This document shows, piece after piece, positions 15,006-25,199 of a stretch of 64,000 nucleotides of DNA; within the stretch, counting starts at the first letter, position 1; each line of letters starts with the position of its first letter. The position numbers and the translations under genes are program-made. The notes under the pieces were generated by a model that was not told the origin of the DNA, did no database searches, and worked only from the letters and a program-made list of their open reading frames with translations. The DNA is taken from the NCBI RefSeq assembly GCF_009862265.1, contig NZ_WWGX01000030.1:335879-399878 (forward strand), written 5' to 3'. The stretch comes from Streptomyces sp. SID8352. GTDB taxonomy: Bacteria > Actinomycetota > Actinomycetes > Streptomycetales > Streptomycetaceae.

Positions 15006-17582
15006 TCAGGCCGCCGCGGCGGCCGTGTCGGCCGCCTGGGCCCTCAGCGCGCGGTCGACGCCCGACCTGGCCTCGGAGACCAGGCGGCCCAGCGCCGCGT
15101 TGGGCCCGGCGGAGGCCAGCCAGGCGTCCGTGCGCTCCAGGGTCTCCCGGGAGACCTGCTCCGACGGGTAGAGGCCCACGGCGATCTGCTGGGCGATCTC
15201 GTGCGAACGGGCGTCCCAGACCTCCTTGAGCGCCTCGAAGTACCGCTCCGCGTAGGGCGCCAGCAGCTCGCGCTGATCGCTCTGCATGAAGCCGTCGATC
15301 ACCGCCTCCTGCACGGCGTTCGGCAGCTTGTCGGACTCCACGACCGAGGCCCACGCCTCCGCCTTGGCCTCCTCGGACGGGCGGGCCGCCCGCGCGTGGG
15401 CGGCGTGCCGCTCACCCGCGGCCGTCCGGTCCCGCTCGTACTCGGCGGCGATCTCCGCCTCGTCGAAGCGGCCCACCGCCGCGAGCCGCTGCACGAACGT
15501 CCAGCGCAGCTCGGTGTCGACGGCCAGGCCCTCGATGCTCTCGCCGCCGACCAGCAGGGCCTCCAGCAGGTCGAGCTGCTCCGGGGTCCTGGCCGTCGCC
15601 GCGAAGGCGCGCGCCCAGGCGAGCTGGTGGTCGCCGCCCGGCTCGGCGGTCCGCAGGTGGGCCAGGGTGGCCTCCGTCCAGCGGGTCAGCAGCGCCTCCC
15701 GCCCGGCGGGGTCGGTGTAGTGGTCGACGGCCAGCTTCACCTGGCGGTGGAGCGACTGGACGACGCCGATGTCGGACTCCTTGCCGATGCCGGACAGCAC
15801 CAGCGACAGGTAGTCGCGGGCCGCCAGCTCCCCGTCCCGGGTCATGTCCCAGGCGGAGGCCCAGCACAGGGCGCGCGGCAGCGACTCGGTGAAGTCCCCG
15901 AGGTGCTCGGTGACCACCGCGAGCGACCGCTCGTCCAGGCGGACCTTGGCGTACGACAGGTCGTCGTCGTTGAGCAGCAGCACCGCCGGGCGGGCCCGGC
16001 CCACCAGCTCCGGCACGGCCGTCAGCTCGCCGTCGACGTCCAGCTCGATCCGGTCGCCGCGCACCAGGCGCCCCTCGGTGTCGAGGTCGTAGGCACCGAT
16101 GGCGATGCGGTGCGGGCGCAGCGTCGGCTCGCCCTTGGCCCCGGCGGGCAGCGCGGGCGCCTCCTGGCGGACGGCGAAGGAGGTGATGACCCCGGCGGCG
16201 TCCGTCTCGATCTCCGGGCGCAGGACGTTGATGCCGGCCGTCTCCAGCCACGCCTTCGACCAGGTCCGCAGGTCCCGGCCGGAGGTCTCCTCCAGCGCGC
16301 CCAGCAGGTCGGACAGGCGGGTGTTGCCGAACGCGTGCCGCTTGAAGTACGCCCGCACGCCCCGGAAGAACGCGTCCTCGCCGACGTGGGCGACGAGCTG
16401 CTTGAGAACGGAGGCGCCCTTGGCGTAGGTGATGCCGTCGAAGTTGACGAGCACGTCGTCCAGGTCGCGGATGTCCGCCATGATAGGGTGCGTGGACGGC
16501 AGTTGGTCCTGCCGGTACGCCCAGGTCTTCATGGAGTTGGCGAACGTCGTCCACGAGTGCGGCCACTTGGAGCCGGGCGCCTCGGCCTGGCAGGCGGCCT
16601 CGGCGTAGGTGGCGAACGACTCGTTCAGCCACAGGTCGTTCCACCACTCCATGGTGACCAGGTCGCCGAACCACATGTGGGCCAGCTCGTGCAGGATCGT
16701 CGCGGCCCGGCCCTCGTACGCCGAGTCCGTCACCTTCGAACGGAACACGTACTGGTCGCGGATGGTGACCGCGCCCGCGTTCTCCATCGCGCCCGCGTTG
16801 AACTCGGGGACGAAGAGCTGGTCGTACTTCCTGAAGGGGTACGGGTAGTCGAACTTCTCCTGGAACCAGTCGAAGCCCTGCCGGGTCACGTCGAAGATCG
16901 CGTCGGCGTCGAGGTGCTCGGCGAGCGAGGGGCGGCAGTAGATGCCGAGCGGCACCGACTGGCCGTCCCGCTCGTACACCCCGTGCACGGCGTGGTACGG
17001 GCCGACGATCAGGGCCGTGACGTACGACGAGATGCGCGGCGTCGGCTCGAACGCCCAGACGTTGTCCCGGGGCTCGGGGGTGGGCGAGTTGGAGATGACC
17101 GTCCAGCCCTCCGGCGCCGTCACGGTGAACCGGAAGGTCGCCTTGAGGTCGGGCTGCTCGAAGCTGGCGAAGACCCGCCGGGCGTCCGGCACCTCGAACT
17201 GGGTGTACAGATACGCCTGGTCGTCGACCGGGTCGACGAACCGGTGCAGGCCCTCGCCGGTGTTGGTGTACGCGCAGTCCGCGACGACCCGGAGCACGTT
17301 GCGGCCCGCCAGCAGGCCCGGAAGGGCGATGCGGGAGTCCCGGAACACCGTGCCCGCGTCCAGCGCGCCGCCGTTCAGGGTCACCTCGTGGACCGTGGGC
17401 GCGACCAGATCGATGAAGGACTCGGCCCCGTCCTCCGCGACGTCGAAGCGCACCGTGGTCACGGACCGGTAGGTGCCGCCCTCCTGCGCGCCGGTGAGAT
17501 CCAGGTCGATCTCGTACGAGTCGACGGTCAGCAGGGTCGCCCGCCGCCGTGCTTCTTCGCGAGTCAGGTTTGTGCCAGGCAC
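15006..17582 (-). CDS. pepN: Aminopeptidase N, M1 metallopeptidase (copy 1)
   Basis: Cytoplasmic zinc aminopeptidase of the M1 family, 858 residues, which trims N-terminal residues from peptides. The exopeptidase motif GAMEN precedes the zinc site HELAHMWFGDLVTMEWWNDL; the HExxH is at 298-302 with the third ligand Glu near 321 (LNESFATYAE). The C-terminal half is the ERAP1-like helical domain. The GTG at 17582 is chosen: GAGGAG lies nine bases upstream and the paralogue at 26621-29203 begins identically (VPG-NL). A paralogue only 9 kb away suggests old duplication with retention of both copies. Confidence 0.93.
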   Translation of the reverse strand: MPGTNLTREEARRRATLLTVDSYEIDLDLTGAQEGGTYRSVTTVRFDVAEDGAESFIDLVAPTVHEVTLNGGALDAGTVFRDSRIALPGLLAGRNVLRVVADCAYTNTGEGLHRFVDPVDDQAYLYTQFEVPDARRVFASFEQPDLKATFRFTVTAPEGWTVISNSPTPEPRDNVWAFEPTPRISSYVTALIVGPYHAVHGVYERDGQSVPLGIYCRPSLAEHLDADAIFDVTRQGFDWFQEKFDYPYPFRKYDQLFVPEFNAGAMENAGAVTIRDQYVFRSKVTDSAYEGRAATILHELAHMWFGDLVTMEWWNDLWLNESFATYAEAACQAEAPGSKWPHSWTTFANSMKTWAYRQDQLPSTHPIMADIRDLDDVLVNFDGITYAKGASVLKQLVAHVGEDAFFRGVRAYFKRHAFGNTRLSDLLGALEETSGRDLRTWSKAWLETAGINVLRPEIETDAAGVITSFAVRQEAPALPAGAKGEPTLRPHRIAIGAYDLDTEGRLVRGDRIELDVDGELTAVPELVGRARPAVLLLNDDDLSYAKVRLDERSLAVVTEHLGDFTESLPRALCWASAWDMTRDGELAARDYLSLVLSGIGKESDIGVVQSLHRQVKLAVDHYTDPAGREALLTRWTEATLAHLRTAEPGGDHQLAWARAFAATARTPEQLDLLEALLVGGESIEGLAVDTELRWTFVQRLAAVGRFDEAEIAAEYERDRTAAGERHAAHARAARPSEEAKAEAWASVVESDKLPNAVQEAVIDGFMQSDQRELLAPYAERYFEALKEVWDARSHEIAQQIAVGLYPSEQVSRETLERTDAWLASAGPNAALGRLVSEARSGVDRALRAQAADTAAAAA

Positions 17583-17735
17583 GCGGTCATCTCCTCGATA
17601 TGGGTGGTCGCGCCATCCTTCCACGGGAGCTGTCCGGAACGCGATCTCCAAAAGGCCGGACGGGCCGGGGCGGCCCCGGGGGCCGGGCCGGGCACCCGGC
17701 GCCCCCCCCGGGAACGCCGACGGCCCGGGGAACGC

Positions 17736-17774
17736 CCGCGGCCCGGAGGCGGCGCGGGCGCCTCCGGGCCGCGG
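17736..17774 (-). terminator. Hairpin terminator of asd
   Basis: A perfect 15-bp stem (CCGCGGCCCGGAGGC with GCCTCCGGGCCGCGG) and a 9-base loop directly after the asd stop on the minus strand. Confidence 0.75.
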
Positions 17775-17813
17775 GGTCACGGCCGGCCCCGGCACGGCGG
17801 GGGCAGCGGGTGC

Positions 17814-18839
<1,026 letters not shown>

Positions 18840-18959
18840 TTATGACGACGTGCCTGTACCCGGCCGGGGGGCGGGGCGGTTCCATCATGCGCGGCATCCC
18901 GGTCGGTGTGTCCAATCGATTGCCCGGGTAATGGACGGGTATGCCCCCGGAGGGGCGGC

Positions 18960-19370
18960 TCAGTCGTGCCGTTCGACGGACCGGTCGCCCAGCGCCGGAC
19001 GTGGTAAATCCCTTCCGGCAGGCGGTAGGGGCCGGAAGTTGCGGTCAGCTTGTACCGGGGGAACAGATTTTCGTCGAGCCGGAAGGGGCGCTGGACGCCC
19101 CCGGTGGCGACGAAGGGCACCTCCGCGTCCGGCCCGGTGTGACGTACGACTCCATGGGCCGTGCCCCGGGTCCGCCGCCCCAGCGGGACCGCCCCGGTGA
19201 AGGGTGCCGACTCCGGCCGCCACCACCCGCGCGTACAGCCCGGGGACCTGCCCGGACACCCCGTGCTCGCAGGACCCGGTGACCAGCACCCGCTGGACGG
19301 CGGGCTCCGTCCCCGGCAGGTCCGGCTCCAGTCACTCGGCGCGCTGCCCGCCGCCCCCGTCCGCCCGGAG
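18960..19370 (-). pseudogene. Decayed reading frame of unknown origin
   Basis: Two protein-like stretches lie on the minus strand in different frames: a segment with VLVTGSCEHGVSGQVPGLY (about 19190-19300), and downstream, in another frame, one with RPFRLDENLFPRYKL and GIYHVRRW ending at a stop near 18959. Each has gene-like composition, but no intact frame, start or ribosome-binding site joins them. This looks like the frameshifted end of a former gene. I do not recognise the family. The rest of 18831-19441 shows no feature. Confidence 0.35.
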
Positions 19371-19441
19371 GGCGGGCCCGGCGGCACCCGGGCGTGCGGG
19401 GTGCCGTCGGGCGGACGGGGGCGACGGGTACGACGCGGGTA

Positions 19442-22400
19442 CTACCGGGGCACGACGCTGCCGATCCGGACGCTGCCCGTCCCGGCGACGGTGCCCCGCG
19501 CGTTGACGAGCTGGACCCGGCCGAAGAACTCGCGGCCCTCCGGCGCGGCGGCCAGCGCCGTCACCCCGCCCGTGAACGTGGCGGAGGCGCCCGTGGCGAG
19601 CCGCACCGGCGCCGCGTCGCCCACGGTGACCGAGCCGAGGGCGGGCGAGAAGTACACGTCGCGGTAGTCGTACTCGGTGGTGCCCGACGGCACCGAGTAG
19701 GCGTCGACCTCGATGGTGTAGGTGCCCGGGGCGGGGTCGGGCAGGGTCACCGCCTCCTCCGAGTCGCCGTCCGCGGACTGGGCGACCGCCCGGCCGTCGC
19801 GGTAGACCGTGAGGTCCAGGTCGGCGGCGGCGTCGGAGACGCCCCCGACGGAGACCGACAGCGAGGTGGCGCCCGCGGGCACCTCGACGGTGGAGACCGC
19901 CGTCGAGCCCTGCGCGATGCGGGGCCGGGAGGACACGGAGGAGCCGAGCGGGCCGCCGACGAGCCTGCCCTCCAGGGCCGCGTTCCGGTTGGTCACGGTC
20001 CAGGAGGCCGTGGCCGGGACGCCCACCCGGGCCTCGGGGACGGTCACCACCTCCGGGGCGAAGTCGGCGCCGAACACCCCGACGTCCAGCGTGTAGGGGT
20101 TGTCCAGCAGCGGCGAGGTGCGCCGCGACTCGACCTCGATCTCCCAGACGCCGGGCTGCGGATCGGCGTAGGAGCGCACGTCGGGACGGCAGCCGTTGCC
20201 GTCCAGGTGGTTGTTGTAGCAGTACGGCGTGGAGGTCCGGTCGACCGGGAGGCCGTGCGGGTGGACGGCGATGAAGCGGGTCTGGCTCCCGGCGTCCAGT
20301 CCGCCGATGGCCACCTCCAGCGTCCGCGCGCCCTCGGGGACCGTCACGAAGTACGAGCGGGTGCCGTTGCGCTGCACCGAGCCCTCCGCGGTGAAGGAGT
20401 GCCGCAGCGGCGCGGAGACCACGACCGTGGTGAGGATCTGGCGGTCGACGCCCTCGGTGCGCGGGTCGTCCAGCTCCAGCACCGCGCTCCTCACGCCCGC
20501 CGTGCCGGGCCGGGCCTCGACCCGGACGGTGACCGGCCGGTTCAGCGGCAGCGACACCACGTCCGGGCCGACGACGCGGAAGGTGCCGCCGGGGTCGTTC
20601 TCGAAGTGCAGCTCGTGCCGGACCGGGCGGTCGGCGCCGGAGGTGCGGGTCAGCGTGATCTCGTACGTCCTCCGCTGCCCGGCCCGCAGGCCGCCCTCGC
20701 GGTCGTAGAGGCCGGTGCCGCGGCCCGGGACCTCCAGGAATCGGTCGAGGGCGGTGTCGACCGGCGCCTCGACCCGGTACGTGTGGGCGGTGGCGCCGCG
20801 CCGGACCGACCGCCAGGCGTCGACCACGTTGATCAGGCCCGCGCCCTGCTCGTGCGCCTGGACGCCCCTGACCCGGTCGGCGGTGGAGGTCAGGGCGGTG
20901 CGCAGACCGGCCGGGGTCAGCGCGATCCCGGCGCGCCGCGCGGCGGACAGCAGCAGCGCCGAGGCACCGGTGGCCTGCGGGGCGGCCATGGAGGTGCCCT
21001 GGAGCATGGCGTATCCGGCGGGCAGGGCGTAGCCGGCCTCCGGGACCGGGCCGCCCGCCATCCAGGTCTGGATGGTGTTGACCGCCGCGCCGGGAGCGGT
21101 GAGCGTCGGCGTGAACCCGCCGTCCTCGCGCGGGCCCCGGGAGGAGAACGGCATCATCGCGTAGGCGGTGCGCACCACGGAGCCGTAGTTGGCGGCCCAG
21201 GTCTCGCGGGAGGCGGCGGCGCCCACCGAGACGACCTTGTCGGCCAGCCCCGGGTCGCCGATGGTGTTGGTGCCGGGGCCGGAGTTGCCCGCGGAGACGA
21301 CGAGCTGGACGCCGTAGGTGTCGATCAGACGGGTGTAGAGCCTGGCCCGCGCGTTGTTGCCGTCGTTGAGGGCCGGGAGGCCGCCGATCGACATGTTGAC
21401 GATGTCGACGCCGCGGTGGGCGACGAGGTCGATCATGCCCTCGGTGAGCGCGATGGTGGTGCAGCTCCCGGTCCAGGTGCAGGCGCGCGAGGAGACCAGC
21501 TTCGCGCCCGGGGCCGCGCCGTTCATCCGCCCGCCGAACAGCCCGTTGGCGGCGGTGATGCCGGCCACATGGGTGCCGTGCTCGGACTCGATGAGGCCGA
21601 TGTTGACGAAGTCGGCCCGGGTGCCCGCCGTGTCGACGACGACGTCCTCGCGGATCTCCACCACGAACGGCTGGCGCTCGGCGACGTCGGTGGCCGGGTC
21701 GTCGGTGCCGAAGTACCCCGTTTGGAAGCCGTCCTTGTAGGGCTTCATCGGGACGTCGTCGGTGAAGTCGTGGTCGTTGTCGAGGTCGACGCGGACGGTG
21801 CCCGACAGCGGGTCGTAGAGCACGCCCCAGACGTCGGTGGTGTCGCCGTCCCGGTTGACGTCGCCCGCCGCGTCGCCGCCGAGGGTGGCCGACTCGCGGA
21901 AGACGTTCATCCGGTAGGACCCGGCGGGCGCGGTCCAGGTCCGTCCGCCGTAGGTGAACACCGGGCCGGAGACCCGGGTGGTCATCGGGCGCCAGGTCTC
22001 GTCGCCGTCGGCAACCGGGTCGGTCGCGGTCACCCAGTCGACGATCTTGCGCTCGCCGGTGGTGGTGCGCTGGAGCGCCGGGTGGGCCAGGTCCACGCCC
22101 GAGTCGAGGATGCCGATGGTGATCCCCCGGCCGTCCGCCTTCGGGTTCTCGCGGACGAAGTCCACGGCGCCCGTCTCGAAGGACGGGTTGTACGGGTTCT
22201 CGGCGGGGGTGCCGCGGCCGGGCGCGGGATACGCGCCCCGCGCGGCGACGGCGGCGCCCGTTCCGCCGCCCCGGGCGGCGCCGTCCGGGCGGCCGTCCTC
22301 CAGCGGGATCTCGTCGCGCAGGTCGATCCCCTGCACGGAGGAGAGCTTCGCGGCGGCGGCGATCACCGCGTCCGCCCGGCCGGTGGGCACGGTGGCGCGC

Positions 22401-22756
22401 ACATAGCCGAGCCGGTCCTCGGTGCGGCCCACGGTGGCGCCCCGGACCGCGTCGAGCTGCGCGGTGACCTGGCCGGTGCGGCCGGGCTCGGTGGCGATCA
22501 TCATCGTCACCGTCCGCGCGCCCTCGGCGCGCGCCTCGGCGAGCAGGTCCGCGTCGTCGGCGCCGAGCTTGTCGGGGGCGGGCTTGACGGCGGCTCCGGC
22601 GGGCGGGGGCGCCGGTGGCGCCGCCGGTCCGTCGGCGGCCAGGGCCGCGGGTATCGGTCCGGCCGCACAGAGCGCGGCGGCGATCCCCGCGGCCAGGACG
22701 GCCCGGGCGGCGCGCCCGGTGCCGGGCACCGGTCCGCGCTGGGGGGTGTGGGTCAT
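19442..22756 (-). CDS. Large secreted S8 subtilisin-like serine protease
   Basis: Extracellular protease of 1104 residues. A signal peptide (about 1-40, ending AALAADG) is followed by an Ala/Pro linker and an inhibitor-like propeptide (about 70-150). The S8 catalytic domain has Asp218 (GILDSGVD), His393 (EHGTHVAG) and Ser589 (GTSMAAP). The Asp-to-His distance is much longer than in subtilisin because of an Asp-rich, perhaps calcium-binding, insertion (DLDNDHDFTDD). The C-terminal 400 residues are beta-rich accessory repeats (Ig-like and a bacterial pre-peptidase C-terminal-like domain). The ATG at 22756 is chosen because AAGGG lies six bases upstream; an ATG two codons earlier is possible. 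Transcribed alone, divergent from the broken Nudix gene. Confidence 0.88.
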   Translation of the reverse strand: MTHTPQRGPVPGTGRAARAVLAAGIAAALCAAGPIPAALAADGPAAPPAPPPAGAAVKPAPDKLGADDADLLAEARAEGARTVTMMIATEPGRTGQVTAQLDAVRGATVGRTEDRLGYVRATVPTGRADAVIAAAAKLSSVQGIDLRDEIPLEDGRPDGAARGGGTGAAVAARGAYPAPGRGTPAENPYNPSFETGAVDFVRENPKADGRGITIGILDSGVDLAHPALQRTTTGERKIVDWVTATDPVADGDETWRPMTTRVSGPVFTYGGRTWTAPAGSYRMNVFRESATLGGDAAGDVNRDGDTTDVWGVLYDPLSGTVRVDLDNDHDFTDDVPMKPYKDGFQTGYFGTDDPATDVAERQPFVVEIREDVVVDTAGTRADFVNIGLIESEHGTHVAGITAANGLFGGRMNGAAPGAKLVSSRACTWTGSCTTIALTEGMIDLVAHRGVDIVNMSIGGLPALNDGNNARARLYTRLIDTYGVQLVVSAGNSGPGTNTIGDPGLADKVVSVGAAASRETWAANYGSVVRTAYAMMPFSSRGPREDGGFTPTLTAPGAAVNTIQTWMAGGPVPEAGYALPAGYAMLQGTSMAAPQATGASALLLSAARRAGIALTPAGLRTALTSTADRVRGVQAHEQGAGLINVVDAWRSVRRGATAHTYRVEAPVDTALDRFLEVPGRGTGLYDREGGLRAGQRRTYEITLTRTSGADRPVRHELHFENDPGGTFRVVGPDVVSLPLNRPVTVRVEARPGTAGVRSAVLELDDPRTEGVDRQILTTVVVSAPLRHSFTAEGSVQRNGTRSYFVTVPEGARTLEVAIGGLDAGSQTRFIAVHPHGLPVDRTSTPYCYNNHLDGNGCRPDVRSYADPQPGVWEIEVESRRTSPLLDNPYTLDVGVFGADFAPEVVTVPEARVGVPATASWTVTNRNAALEGRLVGGPLGSSVSSRPRIAQGSTAVSTVEVPAGATSLSVSVGGVSDAAADLDLTVYRDGRAVAQSADGDSEEAVTLPDPAPGTYTIEVDAYSVPSGTTEYDYRDVYFSPALGSVTVGDAAPVRLATGASATFTGGVTALAAAPEGREFFGRVQLVNARGTVAGTGSVRIGSVVPR

Positions 22757-23034
22757 CGGCATCCCTTGTCGAGGAGGGAACGGGAAGGGGCGGGAACGGG
22801 TGGAACGGGGGACCGGGCGGGACGGCGCACCCGGACCGGCCGGTCCCCGCACGCCCGGAAGATGTTCCGGGCGATCGTCAGCCTTACCCAACGGTTCACC
22901 GGTTGGGGGGAGTTGTCCTGGACCGGATGGACCATGGCGCACTTCCGCCATACCCCAACGGGGACACAGGGGGCGGGCCGCGACATTCCGCCGGCCTCTG
23001 CCCGTCCGGCCGCGCGCCGGGTTACCTTCCCCGG

Positions 23035-23618
23035 GTGCGCCGGAGACCCAGGGTGGCGGCCTACGCCGTGTGCGTCCGTGACGGCCGGGTGCTGCTCGCC
23101 CGCTCCCCGGTACCGGACGGGGAGCCCGAACGGGTGCTGCCGGGCGGCGGCGCCGACCACGGCGAGGACCCCCTGGACACCGTCGTGGGCGAGGTCGCCG
23201 AGGAGACCGGCTACCGGGCCGAGCCCACCGCCCTGCTCTGGGTCGACTCGCTGCGGCTCACCGGGCCCGCCCGCTTCCGGCCGGCCCCTTCGGGCTGCGG
23301 GGCCGCCGCCGGGTGGACCACCACGGCGTGCGGACCGTCTACGAGGCGAGGATCACCGGCGGCGCGCTCCGGCCCGAGACCGCCGGTTCCACCGATCTGG
23401 CCGCCTGGCACGACCCAGGGCCTCTCGTTTGGATCATGCCGGGCTCGCGGGGTCCGGCCCGATCCAACCGAAAGACCCTGGCCGCCGTCCCCGCGCCGAC
23501 CCGCGTCCCGCTGGTCGACACCGGGCTGCGGCTCCGGCGCGAGCGCCCCGCCGCGGGCCGGGTCGCACGCCCCGGGGCGCACGACGACCGGAACACGCCC
23601 AACCACCCCGAAGGGTGA
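23035..23618 (+). pseudogene. Disrupted Nudix hydrolase gene
   Basis: The first part reads as a Nudix hydrolase: the strand VAAYAVCVRDGRVLLAR, then the Nudix box GGGADHGEDPLDTVVGEVAEE (G-x5-E-x7-xE-x2-EE form) with the catalytic glutamates. Near 23285 the coding potential moves to another frame, where VDHHGVRTVYEARITGG and RVPLVDTGLRLRRER continue the same family. Between these two segments a 67-bp palindromic element (23415-23481) interrupts the protein after TDLAAWHD. One frameshift plus one insertion make a functional product unlikely. A sequencing error could explain the frameshift but not the insert. Confidence 0.7.
23415..23481. mobile_element. Palindromic MITE-like element inside the Nudix pseudogene
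   Basis: A 67-bp near-palindrome. The left end CCAGGGCCTCTCGTTTGGATC matches the reverse complement of the right end (CCAGGGTCTTTCGGTTGGATC) at 18 of 21 positions, with a smaller GCCGG/CCGGC pair inside. It carries no gene. The size, terminal inverted repeats and insertion within a coding sequence fit a miniature inverted-repeat element mobilised by a transposase elsewhere. No clear target-site duplication is seen. Confidence 0.65.
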
Positions 23619-23687
23619 CAACCTTCCCCGCGGTGGCGGGGTCCCTCCTCCCGACCGCACTCCACCACGCACAGCTTGGGGGAAGAG

Positions 23688-24857
23688 ATGACAGCACGCG
23701 CCCGCGCCCTCCTGGTGACGGCCACAGTCGTGGCCCTGTCCGCCGGAGCGGCCCTGCCCGCGTCGGCCGCGCCCGTGACCGGCGCGCCCGCCGCCGGTCA
23801 CGGCACGGCCCGCGGCGGCCACGACGCCACCCGCGCCGCCCTGCGGGCCGCCGTCGCCGACGGCGTCCCCGGTGTCACCGCGACCGCCCGCGACGCCCGC
23901 GGCACCTGGAGCGGCACCGCCGGGGTGGGCGACCTCCGCACCGGCGCGCCGCGCTCGGCGGACGACCGCTACCGGGTCGGCAGCATCACCAAGACCTTCG
24001 TCGCCACCGTCCTGCTCCAACTGGAGGCCGAGGGCCGCCTCTCCCTCGACGACACCGTCGACTCCTGGCTGCCCGGCCTGGTCCGGGGCAACGGCCACGA
24101 CGGCCGCCGGATCACCCTGCGCCGGCTCCTCAACCACACCAGCGGCGTCTACAACTACACCTCCGACGAGGGCTTCGTCCGCGACTACTTCCTGGCCGAG
24201 GGCTTCCTCGCGCACCGCTTCGACCCGGTGGCGCCCCGGGACCTCGTCCGCATCGCCATGGCCCACCGGCCGGACTTCGCGCCCGGCGCCGGCTGGAACT
24301 ACTCCAACACCAACTACGTCCTGGCCGGCCTGGTCGTGGAGAAGGCCACCGGCCGCCCCTACGGCGAGGAGGTGCGGCGCAGGATCATCGCGCCGCTCGG
24401 GCTCCGCGCCACCTCCGTCCCCGGCGACCGGACCGGTGTGCCCGCGCCCAGCGGCCGGGCCTACTCCCGGTTCGACGAGCCGCTGACCGGACCGACCCAC
24501 GACGTCACCCGGCTCAACCCGGCGATCGCCTTCTCCGCCGGGGAGATGATCTCCGACTCCGCCGACCTCGGCCGCTTCTACAGCGCCCTGCTGCGCGGCC
24601 GGCTGCTGCCCCGCGAGCAGCTGTCCGAGATGACCACGACGGTGCCGGTCGCCCCGGGCGCCGGCTACGGGCTGGGGCTGATGCGGCGCGACCTCGGCTG
24701 CGGGGTCGCCGTCTGGGGTCACGGCGGCGGCATCCACGGCTCCGCCTCGGAGGCGGTCGCCACCCGGGACGGGCGCCACACGCTGGCCTTCAACTTCAAC
24801 GGCGACTGGGCGGGCGACGGAGGCGCCGTGATCAAGGCGGAGTTCTGCGACAAGTAG
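23688..24857 (+). CDS. Secreted serine hydrolase, beta-lactamase/D-Ala-D-Ala carboxypeptidase family (S12)
   Basis: Exported penicillin-binding-like hydrolase of 389 residues. A signal peptide (about 1-28, ALPASAAP cleavage region) is followed by the class C fold with the active-site SxxK at Ser99-Lys102 (GSITKTF), the second motif Tyr205-Ser-Asn207 (WNYSNTNY) and the third motif HGG at His345 (WGHGGGIHG). Relatives are DD-carboxypeptidases, D-aminopeptidases and esterases, and the substrate cannot be chosen from sequence. The ATG at 23688 follows GGGGGAAGAG. Confidence 0.88.
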   Translation: MTARARALLVTATVVALSAGAALPASAAPVTGAPAAGHGTARGGHDATRAALRAAVADGVPGVTATARDARGTWSGTAGVGDLRTGAPRSADDRYRVGSITKTFVATVLLQLEAEGRLSLDDTVDSWLPGLVRGNGHDGRRITLRRLLNHTSGVYNYTSDEGFVRDYFLAEGFLAHRFDPVAPRDLVRIAMAHRPDFAPGAGWNYSNTNYVLAGLVVEKATGRPYGEEVRRRIIAPLGLRATSVPGDRTGVPAPSGRAYSRFDEPLTGPTHDVTRLNPAIAFSAGEMISDSADLGRFYSALLRGRLLPREQLSEMTTTVPVAPGAGYGLGLMRRDLGCGVAVWGHGGGIHGSASEAVATRDGRHTLAFNFNGDWAGDGGAVIKAEFCDK

Positions 24858-24910
24858 CCACCGGGGAGGGACCGCCGGGGCGGGGCGGCCCGGCGCCGCC
24901 CCGCCCCGGC

Positions 24911-25160
24911 GGCCCGGCTCGGCTCCGGTGGCCTGGCCCGGTCCCTGTGGTCCGGCGCTGCCCAGGCGGTCCGGCTCGGTCTCGGCGGCCTGGCTCGGCT
25001 CCAGCGGTCCGGCGCACCTTGGCGGTCCGGCCCGGTGTCGGTGGCCCGGCTCGGCTCCGGTGGCCCGGCCCGGTTCCGGCGGTCCGGCGCTGCCCCGGTG
25101 GTCCGGCTCGGCTTCAGTGGTCCGGCCCGCCCCGGTGGTCCGGCTCGGCTCCGGTGGTCC
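24911..25160. repeat. Thirteen-copy 19-bp tandem repeat (minisatellite)
   Basis: The 342-bp gap between two convergent genes is mostly a direct tandem array with consensus GGYCCGGCYCGGYYCCGGY. I can step through thirteen consecutive units (eleven of 19 bp, two of 18 bp) from 24911 to 25155 plus a 5-bp partial unit. There are no spacers, so it is not a CRISPR array. The copies are diverged, suggesting age, but slippage should still make the copy number variable. Confidence 0.88.
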
Positions 25161-25199
25161 TCCCGCCGTGCCTCCCGCGCCCCGGGGCGCTGCCCCGCG

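Noticed and set aside
19190..19330. C-terminal part of a trypsin-like protease
   Set aside because: The segment VSGQVPGLYARV faintly resembles a trypsin C-terminal motif, but no catalytic residues or preceding domain can be found in any frame.
24911..25160. CRISPR array
   Set aside because: The 19-bp units are contiguous with no spacers, are diverged, and no cas gene is present anywhere in the window.
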